The notes beneath the pieces were generated by a model. That model had not been told where the DNA came from, did no database searches, and saw only the letters and a program-made list of their open reading frames with translations. 64,000 nucleotides of DNA, taken from assembly GCA_003996215.1 (NCBI GenBank), contig QJPP01002912.1, forward strand, positions 636,792 through 700,791, in the 5' to 3' direction. A program made the translations under genes and the position numbers. Positions 34,140 through 46,683 of the stretch are shown here, piece by piece (position 1 is the first letter of the stretch; each line of letters opens with the position of its first letter). This stretch comes from Jaltomata sinuosa (Eukaryota > Streptophyta > Magnoliopsida > Solanales > Solanaceae).

Positions 34140-36087
34140 TGTAATACCCCAAAAATCTAACCAGCTTTTTAAGTTTAATACTCTGAAAAATTTCAAGTTT
34201 CCAGGGATCACGGGTCCAAACCATGGACTTTGGTTTGAACCACGAGTCGTGAAATAGAGTCGTGGTTTATCTTCTACAGTTCAACCTCTGTTCTGAGAAC
34301 CACGAGTTGATTCTACGGACTGTTGTTCATTCTACGGATCATAGTTTAGACTCGTGGAACTTGATTTGAGGGTTGACAATTTCCCCAGGGACTATGACTC
34401 AGGTCTACGGACCGTAGTCCATTCTACGAGTCGTCCTATTGACTCATAGAACCTGTTCTACATCTTGTCTTTTGGCTCAGGAATCACGAGTGGGAACCAC
34501 GAGTCGTGGTTCAGTCTATGACCCATGGAACCCATCCGTGGAACCTGAAGCTTTTCTTAATTAAATCCCAGAGGTATTTTTAGCATGATTTCTAAACCTA
34601 TTAGCCAAAGTCCCTTCTCAATTCCTCATTCATCTACCAAAAGAGGAAAGTAACTCTCTCAAGCTCCAAGTTCAAGCCTCCTTTTCTTTTCAATTTCAGT
34701 TGGGTTAGCATAAATCAAGGTATGTGGGTATTCAATAAGGGAATCCCTTCACCGTTATGCCCAAAATTCCAATCTTCTAGAATTTATGAATTTCTAAATT
34801 AGGGTTCTTACCCAAATTGGGGGAAAAGTTATGAGTTTTGATTTAAAGCTTTAATTCATGATTTCATATTCATCACCCATGTTTGATTATGATTCCTTGT
34901 ATATTTTCAAAAGGCCCATACGTCAAGTATGAATTCTAGCATGATTCCTTTAAATTGCATGATTTCAGGTATAAATTTGGCATATTTAGATAACATGGTC
35001 TCTTGATTATGAAAGTGCAGGCATAATTCTTCAGGTTTTGATTTTAGAAAAGAAGGGGTATTTTGAATTATGAACATGCACAACTTTAAGACTTATGATA
35101 TGAATTTGAATGACATCAGATGTCTCTACGCTTTTTGAACAGATTTGACATTAGATATGTCATTAATTATGATCAATTCTGCATCCAGATATGCATCAGT
35201 ATTATATGAGCTATACGTATTATTTTGGGAGTAGTATTAAGCTCCAAGTTGGATAGGGTAAGAGTATCCTTAGTCCCAGAACTATGTGCCCTTGTATGTT
35301 CTAAGTCCCCTCAGTTGGGCATTAGATTTAGTGATCACGCCACAATCATTCTTTTATACCCTGGAAAGGTATATTGGATCCTTTCGATAGGGCATATACA
35401 TCACATTCTATGTAGCTCACATGGCCTATGTCGGTTAAAGAACCTCCCACAGAAACAGTATCAGGTTTTAAAATGCATTAACTCTTTGCCTTCAGATTTC
35501 ATGACTATTATGATTACTTATGATATTTTGTATACCTTGCCTTGGCTTTGCATTGAGTCTCTTGCATTTCAGTTTTACACTTATAGCATGATTTCAGTTT
35601 TTACAAGTTTATTTAGCATGCCTATCTCAGATTCCTGTTTACCATATATTCAGTACATCCTGTAGTAATGATGTATTTTGCGCTGCATCCTTTTACGATG
35701 CAGATTCAGGCATCTGACCTCAAACTCGTGGCTAGACGATGCCAGACATTCAGCTGATTATTGGTGAGTCCTCATTATTTGAGAACTAGAGATAGACTGT
35801 CCATTTTCATGTTTTCCTTTCATATTTCCGAGTTAGCTGGGGTCTTGTCCTAGTAACTCTTTATGACAGTTAGAGGCTTTTCTGACATAGACAGTATTCG
35901 AGTCCCCTTTTGGATTTGTAATCCTTTTTGACTTGATTAGCTATACATTTGACTTTGAATTTTCCTATTATGCTTCCGCTTGTCTATTTGAATTATCTGA
36001 GTTATGCTCTAATCAAGGGTTATCTCTTGGGGCACTTGTGGTCCTAGGTCCCGTGTTACGTCAAGGGGGTAGCCTCGGGGCATGACA
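34140..36087 (+). repeat. 3' LTR of chromovirus E
   Basis: Starts TGTAATACCCC directly after the polypurine tract and ends CGGGGCATGACA. Length about 1.95 kb. The first 390 bases hold many B-type palindromes, including the perfect odd palindrome ACCACGAGTCGTGGT at 34496-34510 and CCACGAGTCGTG at 34240-34251. The next base begins copia sequence, so E probably inserted into that copia element. The 146-codon open stretch near 35225 has no recognisable domain. Confidence 0.85.
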
Positions 36088-37626
36088 TATGCCTTTCTAA
36101 GGATAAATGGACAAAAGTAATGTAAGATTAATTAGAGTCTATGAAAGTTAATAAAGTCTAGAAACTAGTTGACCTCGCTGAGGGACGCAAAGCAATTGGG
36201 GTCAAATGGGTTCTCAAAATTAAGCTTAAGGCTGATGGAACAATTGAGAGATATAAAGCTCGATTGGTAGCAAAAGGGTATACACAGCAGAAAGGAATAG
36301 ACTACAAAGAGACTTTCTCGTCTACTATACGATTTACCTCTGTTCGCTTGGTTCTAGCTATAGTTGCAAGCTTGTATCTTGAATTACATCAGATGGATGT
36401 AAAAAATGCCTTTCTCAATGGAGAATTAGATGAAAAAATTTATATGGAATAACCTGAATGTTTCATTGAAAAGGGATACGAACAAAAGGTTTGTAGACTG
36501 TTGAAGTCTATTTATGGGCTCACAAAATCTTCAAGGCAGTGATATATAGATTTTTAGAATGTTGTTGTATCTAATAGTTTTACCATGATGGATGAAGATC
36601 ATTGCGTTTATACCAAAAGATCAAGAAATAAACTTGTAATTTTGATATTGTATCTAGATGACATACTTATAACTGAAAATGATATGGAGTTCATAATCGA
36701 GATTAAGTCTTGGTTGTCATCTCAATTTGAGATGAAAGATATGGGTGAAGCTGCATATAGTCTTGGAGTTAAGATTTCAAGAGATCATCCAAAGAAACTA
36801 TTGTATCTCTCTCAAGAGAATTATGTTAGAAAAGTTCTTGAATAATTTAATATGCAAAATAGTAGTCCCGTTCACACTCCTATTAGTAAAGGCCAATCCT
36901 TGGGCAATCAAATCTATCCTAAGACTCTTGAAGAGAAAGAAAGAATGAACCGAGTTCCTTATAGGAGCGCAGTCAGAAGTCTAATGTACGCTATGGTGTG
37001 TACTAGACCTGATATCTGTCAAGCAGTTAGCTTGGTAAGTAGATATCAAACCGCCTAGGTTTAACACATTGGCAAGCGGTAAAGAGAATTATGAGATATC
37101 TGAAAGGGACAGCTGACTATGCACTTTGTTACCAAGGTAACAAAGATCTGTGATTAGTTGGATATAGTGATGCTGATCATGGAAGAGATCTAGATGAGAG
37201 GAAGTCTACCTCAAGATATATTTTCTTACTTAGTGATTGTGCCATATCATGGAGTAGTACGAAACAATCATGTATATTACTATCTATGATGTAAGTTGAA
37301 TATGTGGCTCTCGCAACAGCAACACAAGAAGTGTTTTAGTTGAAAAAGTTCTTGAAACACATATTGGATATCACAGAAAATACTGAATCAATGTTAGTCT
37401 ACTATGATAGTGAGGCTGCTATATCCTCTACCAAGGACCCTAAGTTTCATTATAAAACCAAATACATAGATATCAAGTATAACTATACGAGAGACATGGT
37501 TAGACGTAAGGTAGTGAACGTGAAATATATTTTTACACAAGATGTGTTGGCAGATCCATTGACCAAGCCTTTGTCTAGATATGTATTTGTGAGACATACA
37601 AGGTCTCAAGGCTTGCATAAATTTTA
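36088..37626 (+). pseudogene. Ty1/copia reverse transcriptase and RNase H, 3' part
   Basis: RVT_2-type reverse transcriptase: IGVKWVLKIKLKADGTIERY, KARLVAKGYTQQKGIDYKET, FTSVRLVLAIVASLYLELHQ, MDVKNAFLNGELDEKIYME, VCRLLKSIYGL, LVILILYLDDILI (YLDD in place of the usual YVDD), FEMKDMGEAAYSLGVKISRD, SAVRSLMYAMVCTRPDICQA, then RNase H parts (YDSEAAISSTKDPKFHYKTK, VLADPLTKPLSRYVF) ending HKF at 37626. Stops near 36450, 36555, 36843 and 37057 break it. The upstream half (gag, protease, integrase) is absent. Confidence 0.92.
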
Positions 37627-38682
37627 AGATACTTAATTTTGTATTTTATCTTCCCATATTCACAAGACTGATGTTCTTTTATCATCAATAAAGTTGATTT
37701 ACATACATACATATTCTAATTATTGAATGTTATTCTTTATTCACTTATTTTAATGAGTATGTCGAGTAGACAAGAGGCTAGCCTTCTCACACAGGTAACG
37801 GCCTCCTAGTCTTAGTGATAAGTGGAGATGAGACTAAAATTTAAGCAAAATTATCAAATGGATAATTTGAGAGCTATAAGCTTAAAATCATGAAAGTCGC
37901 TTGAATAATGACGCAAGGTCGTTAAGGTGAAAAATGTTCACCTAATCTACTTAGTGAGTCAGATGTGATTTAAAATGATATTGTAGATCTAAGAACTCAA
38001 ATTTAGATACATATGGTGTCTAGGTATCATCTGTACAACATTCTGTTAGAGACAAAGACATACACTCCATGAGAAAGGAGAAAAGAATATAGCACGTGTT
38101 TTATACCATGTGTGCTAATGTCGACCAAATGGGTTAAACATATGTTCATTCTCAACTTATTATAGTTTGAGACCCAGAGCTTTTAAGATGGCTCAAGATT
38201 TGTGCCCTTAATAACTCTAATCAGATACTTGAGACTTAGTTTGATATAGCTATCTTAGTGTACTTTCAAAAGACTATGAACACAAATTCGGTCTGGCGGA
38301 GCACATCTAGAAAATGAGTTAAAGACTAATGTTAAGAGAATCGTGAGAAGAGGAAGATCATTAATGGAATTTCATTGATTTGTGTTCACTGGTGCACTGG
38401 TTATGACTTATGAGTTATAATTGTGAATACAAGAAATAATGATATATGAGATTTTGAGATTATATCAAATGTGATTCATATGATCTGAGGTACTGCATAC
38501 TTTATGATTTACTTACAGGTTTTCCCTCAGCGAGAGACTATATACTCTAACAGATGTATAACACTATGCTCTCACAGTATGTTGGTCGCACGGTCTACTT
38601 CCCTGTATGAATGATTGTGGAGATAAAAAGAGAATTTGCTTCTCAAATTAGAAAAGCACTCTCATTATATGAGAGTGGAAGA
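37627..38682 (+). other. Long 3' noncoding region of the copia element
   Basis: About 1.05 kb between the pol stop and the LTR, without coding signal. An AATAAAG lies near 37687. The last bases before the LTR (GAGAGTGGAAGA) are a plausible polypurine tract. Confidence 0.55.
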
Positions 38683-38953
38683 TGTAGGAAATTCGGGCCC
38701 ACCCATAAGGGGTGCTTTAAGGCCCATTAGGATAATTAGTAAACCCTAATTAATTTTTCTATATAAACACACATGGTGTATTATTAGAGATATAGAAAAT
38801 ACTACAATCAGATCCTACGCTTTATTTTCTCCCATTCAGTTAGGGTTTAGGTTGTGGTATAGGAGTTGCTCTGACATACCGTGACAACCACCACTGATCA
38901 ATAATTTCAGTCGTGGTTCATCATATGCTTCTGCTTTCGCTACTCGAACAACA
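38683..38953 (+). repeat. Probable 3' LTR of the copia element
   Basis: Starts TGTAGGAAATTCGGGCCC after a purine-rich tract and ends CGAACAACA. It contains a TATA box (TCTATATAAACAC near 38759). The short size fits copia. No second copy is present, so the right edge is provisional. Confidence 0.6.
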
Positions 38954-39034
38954 AGTAAGTTCTCGTATTATGCTTTACGCATATTATCTATTTAGTTTAG
39001 ATTAATATGATAGATGTTATCCTTCACCGGGTGT

Positions 39035-39210
39035 AAAAACTTACCCACACCGGGTGTATATACCAAATCAATGCAACTTATCATGGTTAATTGATTTAAT
39101 AAAGTAATTATATATATTAATTAATCATGATTAAGTGATAGTTGTATGTATTCAAACACATGTCATGCATCCATTGGTTTGGTGTATACATCCGATGTGG
39201 GTAAGTTTTT
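39035..39210. mobile_element. MITE-like element with 39-bp terminal inverted repeats
   Basis: Left arm 39035-39073 begins AAAAACTTACCCACACCGGG. Right arm 39172-39210 is its reverse complement with 35 of 39 positions matching. The centre is AT-rich (TTAATTAATCATGATTAAG) and noncoding. The whole could fold as one hairpin of about 176 bases, as miniature inverted-repeat elements do. No clear target duplication was found, so the true ends may lie a little outside. Confidence 0.7.
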
Positions 39211-40079
39211 TTTCCTATTTCAATGCTATTCTTTTTTATTGGAGGTGTGGAAAATAAATGATTAAATTAAAAATTACATCATTTTTAAATGGACGTCAGC
39301 TCTTGACATGTTATGCATATAATTTATTCATGACTCTTACATGCCTCCTGGAATAGTAAATTACAATCAAATAGTTAGAATGAGCCACTTTAACTAATAA
39401 ATAAAGTATGGTACATCGTGTTTTCGAGCTGACCCAATTAAGAATAATAAGTTGATTCAAGTGCAAATTCTTCATTCCTCTAAGATGCATGTGAGAATTG
39501 ATGATGAAACTGATTCATAATATTTTGCATTTTAAATATGTCTACTAAAATCTGCTATTAGAAGCATATCAATTGTTGATTATACACATTATCCTTTACT
39601 AATTGGGTGTTTCATAAATATCTAGTAGTAGACTACCCTTTTGGTGTTTGGTAGTCTTCTCCTGGATTAGAGCGATACGGCTCAAGATGGAGTGAAATGA
39701 TTATTGAGGATCCCAGCTGATTTGATTTAATAACTCATAATCAGATCATAGTAACTGATTATTTGCAACTTCTCAATTTAGGCTATTCGTAATACAGGGG
39801 GAGGTTGAGCTATTGAATTTTGTGTATTAATGATGCAGACTCTGCAGGAGTGATTGGGCCATCGGGTTGTATAAGAAATGCTGGTTGTTCTCAGTTTTAT
39901 AGAACCAACACTTCCAGAACTGTATACATAGTTGGTGAGATGGGTAAAGATATGGCACATGGTTCTAATTCAACCCCAAAATCTATCTATGAGGGAAGAA
40001 TTGGCCAAGTACATATAAGTAGACCGCCAGTCCATTCCCCAACCAATGTGGACTTTCACCCACTCTAACCCCCTCTTCA
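39211..40079. other. No gene recognised
   Basis: AT-rich sequence with one open + strand stretch at 39820-40068 that has no domain I recognise and overlaps the - strand copia remnant's possible extension. Nothing else is supported. Confidence 0.5.
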
Positions 40080-41700
40080 CCCCCAGTCCCAACTGGTGCA
40101 TGAACTGGAATCCCAAATGGGGATGGACCTGACTCTGATACCATATAATAGAATAACAAGATAATGGAGAAAATTCTGTAATAGGTAGGTCAAGATTATT
40201 TGGAGGATCAAGTGGAGGAGGATCATGGGTCTCTCGCCTCCTCGAATAAACTTGGACAATTGGTGGTCTTGTTGACGCAGATGGACCAGGTGCTGAAGGC
40301 TCAATAGTCGAGTGGGGCTCAATAGAAGAACTAGGAGATAGAGGAACAACATCTGATTGTTCTGTTAAATAACGAGTAACTTGATTAACTAACCACTCAT
40401 CTTCCTCCCCCTAATATGTAGAAATAGGAGGTGCATAGAAAAATGTTGTATTTTTTGAAAATACTGCATCAATTAACACCAAATATTTACCAAGTTTAGT
40501 AGAATAACACTGATACCCCTTATAAAGGCGAGAATAACCCAAGAAAATACATTTCAATGTCTTAGGGTCCAGCTTAGTAACAAATGGTCGAACATCTCGA
40601 ATAAAACATGTGCTTCCAAACACCCTAGGCTCCACCGAATATAATGACTTGTTCATAAAAAGGACATTGTAAGGGGCATTACCAACAAGCACACCAGAAA
40701 GCATGCGATTAATCAAGAAACAAGTCGTTGAAACTGCATTAGCCCAAAACTGTTTAGGAACCTTTGTTTGAAACAATAGTGCCCGAGCTATCTCAAGTAA
40801 ATGTCTATTCTTCCTTTCAGCAACTCCATTTTATGAGGGTGCATCAACACAGGATGACTGGTGAAGAATTCCATGTTGTCTCATATAAGATTGAAATGAG
40901 TCTGACGCGTATTCTTTAGCATTGTTATTCCTCAAAATGCATATAGTAGTATTATATTGGTTTTTAGTTTCAGCATAAGAAGCACAGAAATGAGAGAACA
41001 CTTTAGATCGATCCTTTATAAAGTAAATCTACGTCATTCGAGAAAAATCATCCACACAGGGAACAAAATATTTATATCCACCTTTTGACACAACTGGACA
41101 TGGTCACCAAACATCATAATGAACTAACTCAAAAGCAAGTTCAACTCATTTATTAACCCTTGAACTTAACAGACTGTGATAATATTTTGCAAAATGACAT
41201 AACTCACATTCCAGTGAAGAGACATTCTGAAACTGAGGACAAAGCTTCTTTAAGATAGGCAAAAAAATATGTCCCAACTGACAATGTGCTTCAAACGGAG
41301 ATGTAACACTAGAGCAAGCAACAGAATGAGGGACCCATTTATCAAAGATGTAGAGACCATCAGATACATGTCCTTTACTAATAATTTGATTTTCCATAAG
41401 ATCCCAAAGTAAACAATGATTAAGAATGAATGAAATCCAACAATTTAGATCATTAGTAAGTCTACTACTCACAAAGATTAAATTAAAGAGAAGCTTTGGT
41501 ATACTTAACATAGAAGATAAGGTAATAGAGGACTTTGGTTAAACTGTTCCAGATTCCATAATATTATAGATAGACCCATCAGCTATGATTACAGGAGAGG
41601 GTGATTTGTGAGATCAAAAGCTAAGAAAATATTAAGATTACCTGTCATGTGATCTGTATCACCAAAATCAATCACCCATCTATTTAAAGGGAAAAAAGAC
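40080..41700 (-). pseudogene. Ty1/copia protease, pre-integrase and integrase fragment
   Basis: Reads on the - strand as copia pol 5' part: WVIDFGDTDHMTG near 41650-41690 (protease DSGATDHMTG motif with two changes), IPKLLFNLIFVSSRLTNDLN, GLYIFDKWVP, the pre-integrase LGHIFLPILKKLCPQFQ and CELCHFAKYYHSLLSSRVNK, then integrase core with HYDVW, RNNNAKEY (usual Asp changed to Asn) and GVAERKNRHLLEIARALLF. The distal end reads VPKQFWANAVSTTCFLINRM, VFGSTCFIRDVRPF, KCIFLGYSRLYKGYQCYS. RT is absent. A different copia family from 36088-37626. Confidence 0.9.
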
Positions 41701-42109
41701 ACGTTTTAACTGACTTGGCAAGGGAAGTAACAAAAGAAATATTCTTTAGTGATTTCTGATATTGAGATAATTTAACAAATACATCAATGGTAACCAGAAC
41801 TATTTTAGCCATTTTATTTTTTGTCACAACTCAAAATATGAAAAAGAAGCCAACAAATCTATGTATCAAATATCTTTATAATCCTGAAACAACACAGACA
41901 GTTTTAAAGAGAAAGTTTCAGATGCTTCAAAACTAGAAAAGTTTCATGTGTTAAAATTCTCTTCAGATGCAAACAATCAATTACTAGGGACAAAGGAGTC
42001 AAACTAAAAATAGATATCTAAGGGCAATAGAATCAATCGTAAACTTCTCTTCAACCCTATATCCACTTATCCAATATCAAGTCCATTAACTATAGTAAAA
42101 AGAAAAACA
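41701..42109. other. No gene recognised
   Basis: AT-rich noncoding stretch between the copia fragment and the RNase H domain. It may hold a few more residues of either, but nothing reads clearly. Confidence 0.4.
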
Positions 42110-42460
42110 GATTCGAATTGAAAATCTGTGGATGGTACTGAATGGTACAAATATAATACAGATGGTACATCAAATGATAATCCTGTCCCTAGTTCAGCTA
42201 GCTTTCGTGTGAAAAATAGTGAAGGAGACTTAGTAGGGGAAAAAGGGAGAAGACTGTCAGATTCAACTAATATAGTTGCTGAAGCAATAACTATAAGTGA
42301 AGCCATTCACTTTTGTATAGAAAAGATTTTTTGCCCTTAATAGTAGAGATTGATTCCCTAATTATACATAATATTATTGAAGTAAGATAGGAGGTTCTAT
42401 GGAGTGTTGTTAAGGAGGTTGAAGCAATTAACAGGATGAGGGAGGATGTTCCTATCTAGT
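42110..42460 (+). pseudogene. LINE-type RNase H domain, N-terminal part
   Basis: An RVT_3/RNase HI-like domain of the type at the C-terminus of plant LINE polyproteins. It reads EWYKYNTDGTSNDNPVPSSA with the first catalytic Asp, FRVKNSEGDLVGEKGRRLSD, NIVAEAITISEAIHFCI with the Glu, then after a one-base shift at about 42338 LIVEIDSLIIHNIIE with the second Asp and WSVVKEVEAINRMREDVPI. It stops at element C and resumes at 50240. The RT upstream is not visible; a host RNase H-like gene is a less likely alternative. Confidence 0.82.
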
Positions 42461-44634
42461 TGTAATGATGTGTTCAGTAGTTATTAAAAGATACCTCATT
42501 GTGGGTTACGGGAACTTTGAAATACGCTCTCAAATTAATATGTGGTGACACAATGGAAAATATTGGAATTTAAAACCTAGAGTTGGGCTGACGTCATTCT
42601 GCTATAGCACCATTGCGGTAGCGGCCTGCAGGTCACTATAGTGGGATGATGGGACCAGTAACCCAGAATAGGTTTTATAATTTTGTTTGCTCCTCTTTAG
42701 TTTCAAAAAGGATGAGGTTTGCTCTAAAAACCCTCTTAGGGTGCCTCATGGCCTGGGAGCAATGAAGAGAAGATTTTCGCTGAAATGGGACTTCTCGCCA
42801 AGATTCACCTTCACAAAGCCAAAGTTCACATTCAGACTTCTGTAGAAGCTGCTTGGTATCCAGATAGGCTAGGTTTAACTGAGTAGTTTAGACCTAGGTT
42901 GAAATAGCATGACATGATGTATATTGACAGGAGATTGTATGCTTAGGCCCTCGGGCATGGTATTTGGACGGATAAAACATATGAAACCTTATTGGTTGGG
43001 GTGGGAATTTACTATTATGAGCGATGTTGACCTTATACTTGGTTTTTTTATATTAATGCTATTATTTTTAATCCTCGGATAATCAGATTATGGTTGGGTT
43101 CTTGAAATGGGTACCGACTAAATATAAGGGTGCTAAGTAATAGTGAAATCCCTGGTGTAGTCTAATAAAGAGGGATGGTGTTAGTAAGGAGGTCTTGTGT
43201 ATGTTGATGCAAGAGTCAGACTTCATGTGGATGAAGGTGCACTCCTAAATGACTCTAGAATTTAAGGTATATGAATTAATGTGCTTAATCGAATAAGTTG
43301 GGGGTTAGTTTTTGGACAGGCCATGAAAGCTAGAACATTGAATCATATCTATTTGTGTAGGTGATGGTTATTGTAACCCAATTTGTGTTATATGTGTATA
43401 ATAATTATTTCATTAGTATTGCTTGCATAATACGTGTTTAGGAAAAAGGGAATAATTGTTAAATGATATTCTAAGTGTTAATCACATGCAATGAGTTTGT
43501 TTGAAAGCTTGTTGGTTGTACAAGTATTGTATACTATTATTGTGGTTGTGATTATTGTGATATCTAATCTTTATTAGTTAGCTCGGGTACCATGCTTGGT
43601 ACAAGTTTTATTCTTTATTGGTTGGCTCGGGTACCATGCTTGTTACAATATTTATGATTCACTGGTTAAATTAGGTAACACACTGGTACAGAACATGGAC
43701 AAGAGCTTGTCCTTTATAGGTCATGACTAGTGGGAAACCATAAGACCCTTAGCATGTGTGTACATGTTTATTTGTTATTCATATGTGTTGGTTCCTTGAG
43801 TGAACTGGGCTTATCTTCTTATTGATGTTTATATGTGTTGGTCCCTTGAGAGGACCAAAATTCATTGTTACTTGACATATATGTTTGTCCTTAAGTGGTC
43901 GGGTTGGTGTGTTTAAGTGCTAAGGTGATTTCTTATGAAAATCAGGGTTTCATGTTAAGTGCCATAGATGATGTCCTAGGGATCCTTGGGTGGTCTGAGT
44001 TACTTGCAAGTTGTTACATAGACATATGTGGTCTATTTACTTGTGAAATTGGACATGACTTATATGGTTATTGAATCAGGGTTATTGACTTAGAGTCTTG
44101 AGTGAGAGTGACAGGATGGCTGACGATGATGTCTGGGCTAGTTGGTAACAGGGCTGACAATGGTAAGGTGTCTCTCTTGATTGTCAAGATGGGTAGGCTT
44201 AGAGATTCTAAGGTTCTTAGGGTGTCAAGGTGTAACCAGGTTAAAGGAGTGGGGTGTGTTCCATAATGCCTGAGTTGGCAAGAAGTTAAGGTGAGAAAAC
44301 CTGGGGGTGAGTGTATAGGACTCACAAGTAGCATGTCTGGGTAGTAAGAGTTGTTGGTAAAGACCCCTGACCATATAACTCTCTAGTTGTATGTGTTCTT
44401 TCTAGATATATACATGATGTTATATGGTGGATTCAGGTCGATCGATGATGCCTACCAATATGTATTATTTGTACTGATACTACTCTTGATATACCTTTTT
44501 GGGTATAGTCTGGTTGCAAGATCAGTTGATGTTTTTTAGGTGATGAGGATGAAAATCTCCAGCAGCTTCTACTCATCTCTTCCTATGGTGAGAGTTGTGT
44601 CTTATTTCTTTTCTATTTCTCTTAGTAGCTCTTG
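42461..44634 (+). repeat. 5' LTR of element C, 3' end deleted
   Basis: Parallels 47821-50022, then diverges after TCTTAGTAGCTCTTGTATTA. Bases 42590-42650 carry C-type motifs (CTATAGCACC, CACTATAGTGGG). By comparison with C's 3' LTR and with D, the deletion removed about 215 bases of LTR, the primer site and about 170 bases of leader. Confidence 0.85.
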
Positions 44635-45054
44635 TATTAGGACAGTTAGGTGTTGGTATCTTTTGATTTCAACTGGAATCTTAACGAGGTAAATGAGTGT
44701 CTATGTGCTAACTGTTATGCATGGACTTATCATTGGTAAAAATGATAAGGGGATAAAAGACTGGTTTACGACTGTGGGAAAACTCCAATTTTAGGACAGT
44801 TGGGATTTGGTTGAAAATCATGGGAAAAAGGGCTATTGTTGTATAATAGTGGGAAATTGTTATTATGAAGAGTTTCTTGTTGTGATTCATAACAGGGTTG
44901 AGTAAAATGATGTTAAGTTCTTATTTATGCATTGTTGGGTTCGGTCTTGGGATTATGTTAAAGGCCATAATGCAATTTTGGGTGTTAATATTAATGACAG
45001 GGACATGGGAAATGAGGGAACTTTGCAAAAATTGGCAATTTTTACTGGGCTGCT

Positions 45055-45170
45055 GCCATTAGAGCCACCATAGAGGTACTGACCCGCTACAGCGATCCCG
45101 CTATAGTGGTAATTTTTCTGTTATAGCAGCATCGCAGTAGCAATGTGTAGTCCACTATAGCAGAAGGGGC
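45055..45170 (-). repeat. Palindrome cluster 3' of ORF2, element C
   Basis: Copies CCGCTACAGCG, CCCGCTATAGTGG, CTGTTATAGCAGC, CATCGCAGTAGC and CCACTATAGCAG between 45060 and 45165. The counterpart in D is at 52205-52305. Confidence 0.8.
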
Positions 45171-45565
45171 GGGATAGAATCCTTGCCATGTTTTCCCTAT
45201 TTTTCTTTTCATTCTCGAGGTATTTTAAATCATCAGTTTGAGTTGTGAGCTACTACATGAAATATGAAAATTGCTTATAGACAAATATAGCATGTCATTC
45301 AATAAAAATATTATTAAAACTAGCGTCCATGTATGTTAAAATAAAAGGGAAAAGAAGGGGAGAAACATTATCTAGTACATGCCCAAACGGGACAAACCCA
45401 AAAACAATAATAATGTATAAGAGGGGGGAGTAGGGATGATATGCGATAAGGACCCTAACCAGATGCCCTATCACCATAATGGGCCATCGGGGCGGGGTCC
45501 TCCACCTTTGTATCACTCAGAAAGGGAAATTCCTGCATATTTTCTGGCTCTAAATAGAGAAGCTC

Positions 45566-46670
45566 CTAGTCAAGGATGGTGAAGCTAAACATGACTTTCA
45601 CGATCTTCCACAGTCGTGCAAGCATGTGGTAACAGGAATGCCTGTTGCTCTTCTCCTTATTGATCTTTCTAAGGAGCACTACATAGTTCTAGGTAAGGGA
45701 TGGCGAGGTTGCGGCACAAAAAAAGGGCGTGCTCTATGTATCTCCTAATTGTGGCAAAGTCTGCCTCCAGGAGAACACTAGTGATTGGGGCATCAGACTA
45801 GGAGGGAGGGGCAGGATCATCATTATCATAACTAGTTCCCTCTGCAGCTCGACTACTCTCGGCCTTATCCACCTTTCTCTTCTTCTTTCCCTTGGAAGTG
45901 ATCACCTTTATCCGAAGGGGGTGGAAGTCGGAGTCCACCTCCACCTCCATGTCAGTCTCTTCCTTGAGCACTTCAGCTTGCATGCACAGTGCACACCAGA
46001 TCGGGAAGGTAGGGACCCTTCTTGCTTCCCCAGTAGAAGTCCCTTCACTCAGATACAATATGTTCCCCCACATTCAGTTGTACATCCTGCATAGCACAAG
46101 CCACTACCAAAGATTGAGGGTAGGTCATGTCAGTAAGGTTGCTCAATGGACGAATCCTCTTGGACACCAGGTTCAGCCACCTCTTAGCATCGGCTCAGAA
46201 ATATGTGCTCATGATGCCCTCAGTAGTGGGCTAACAGACCTGGTCCCTAAACTCCTCCTCAACCAGAGTGCCCCACAGCCATTTCATGTCCATCTCCTGG
46301 ACCTTGGCTTCATACTTAGCATTTGAAGTGTGAGGCACTCCTAGTACCTCATTAATGGTCCGAATATCCACGGGGAGATCCACTCCTCAGATGCGGATGG
46401 TGGGGTTGGCATCATCCCAAAGCACGGTAAAGAGTATGGCATAGAACTTCCTTACCTATCCCGAGACCCCGAAAAGGAGAGCCTCCACCAGTGGACCCAG
46501 CCAAACTCTTGGAGCCGGTTGTAGAATACACTTGCTTTTTCAGCCACGCCTCTCATGTTGAAAGCCCTCTCAAAACAGAACCCAGTCCTCTGGTGGTCAT
46601 GAAATCTTTCCTGACTAGCATCAGTGGGGAACTTGTCATAAGCTGGACTGTGTTCTTGGTTTGCAGCCAT
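45566..46670 (-). pseudogene. ORF2 of element C, antisense to the LTRs
   Basis: Start MAANQEHSPAYDKFPTDASQ at 46670, 14 bases after a TTTTGCAG acceptor. In order: FCFERAFNMRGVAEKASVFY, NRLQEFGWVHWW, then with shifts FYAILFTVLWDDANPTIRI and GVDLPVDIRTINEVLGVPHT, WLNLVSKRIRPLSNLTDMTY, QLNVGEHIV, then ITSKGKKKRKVDKAESSRAA, whose KKKRKV run is a classic nuclear import signal. The GVDLP-x-x-IRTIN-x-xLGVPH segment is the PF20167-type hallmark. Open frames on the opposite strand (45729, 45892, 46491) are shadows. Several stops make it dead. Confidence 0.75.
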
Positions 46671-46683
46671 TGGGTTGTTAAAT

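Noticed and set aside
35225..35665. 146-codon + strand open stretch
   Set aside because: Lies wholly inside the chromovirus E LTR and has no recognisable domain or codon pattern.
39820..40068. 82-codon + strand open stretch
   Set aside because: No domain, and the opposite strand extends a copia remnant in this area.
42128..42340. Small independent RNase H gene
   Set aside because: It is the first part of a longer domain that continues after element C and contains frame breaks; a LINE remnant is more likely.
45729..46326. Two overlapping + strand open stretches of 121 and 144 codons
   Set aside because: They are the opposite strand of the ORF2 pseudogene of element C, where the protein pattern is clear.
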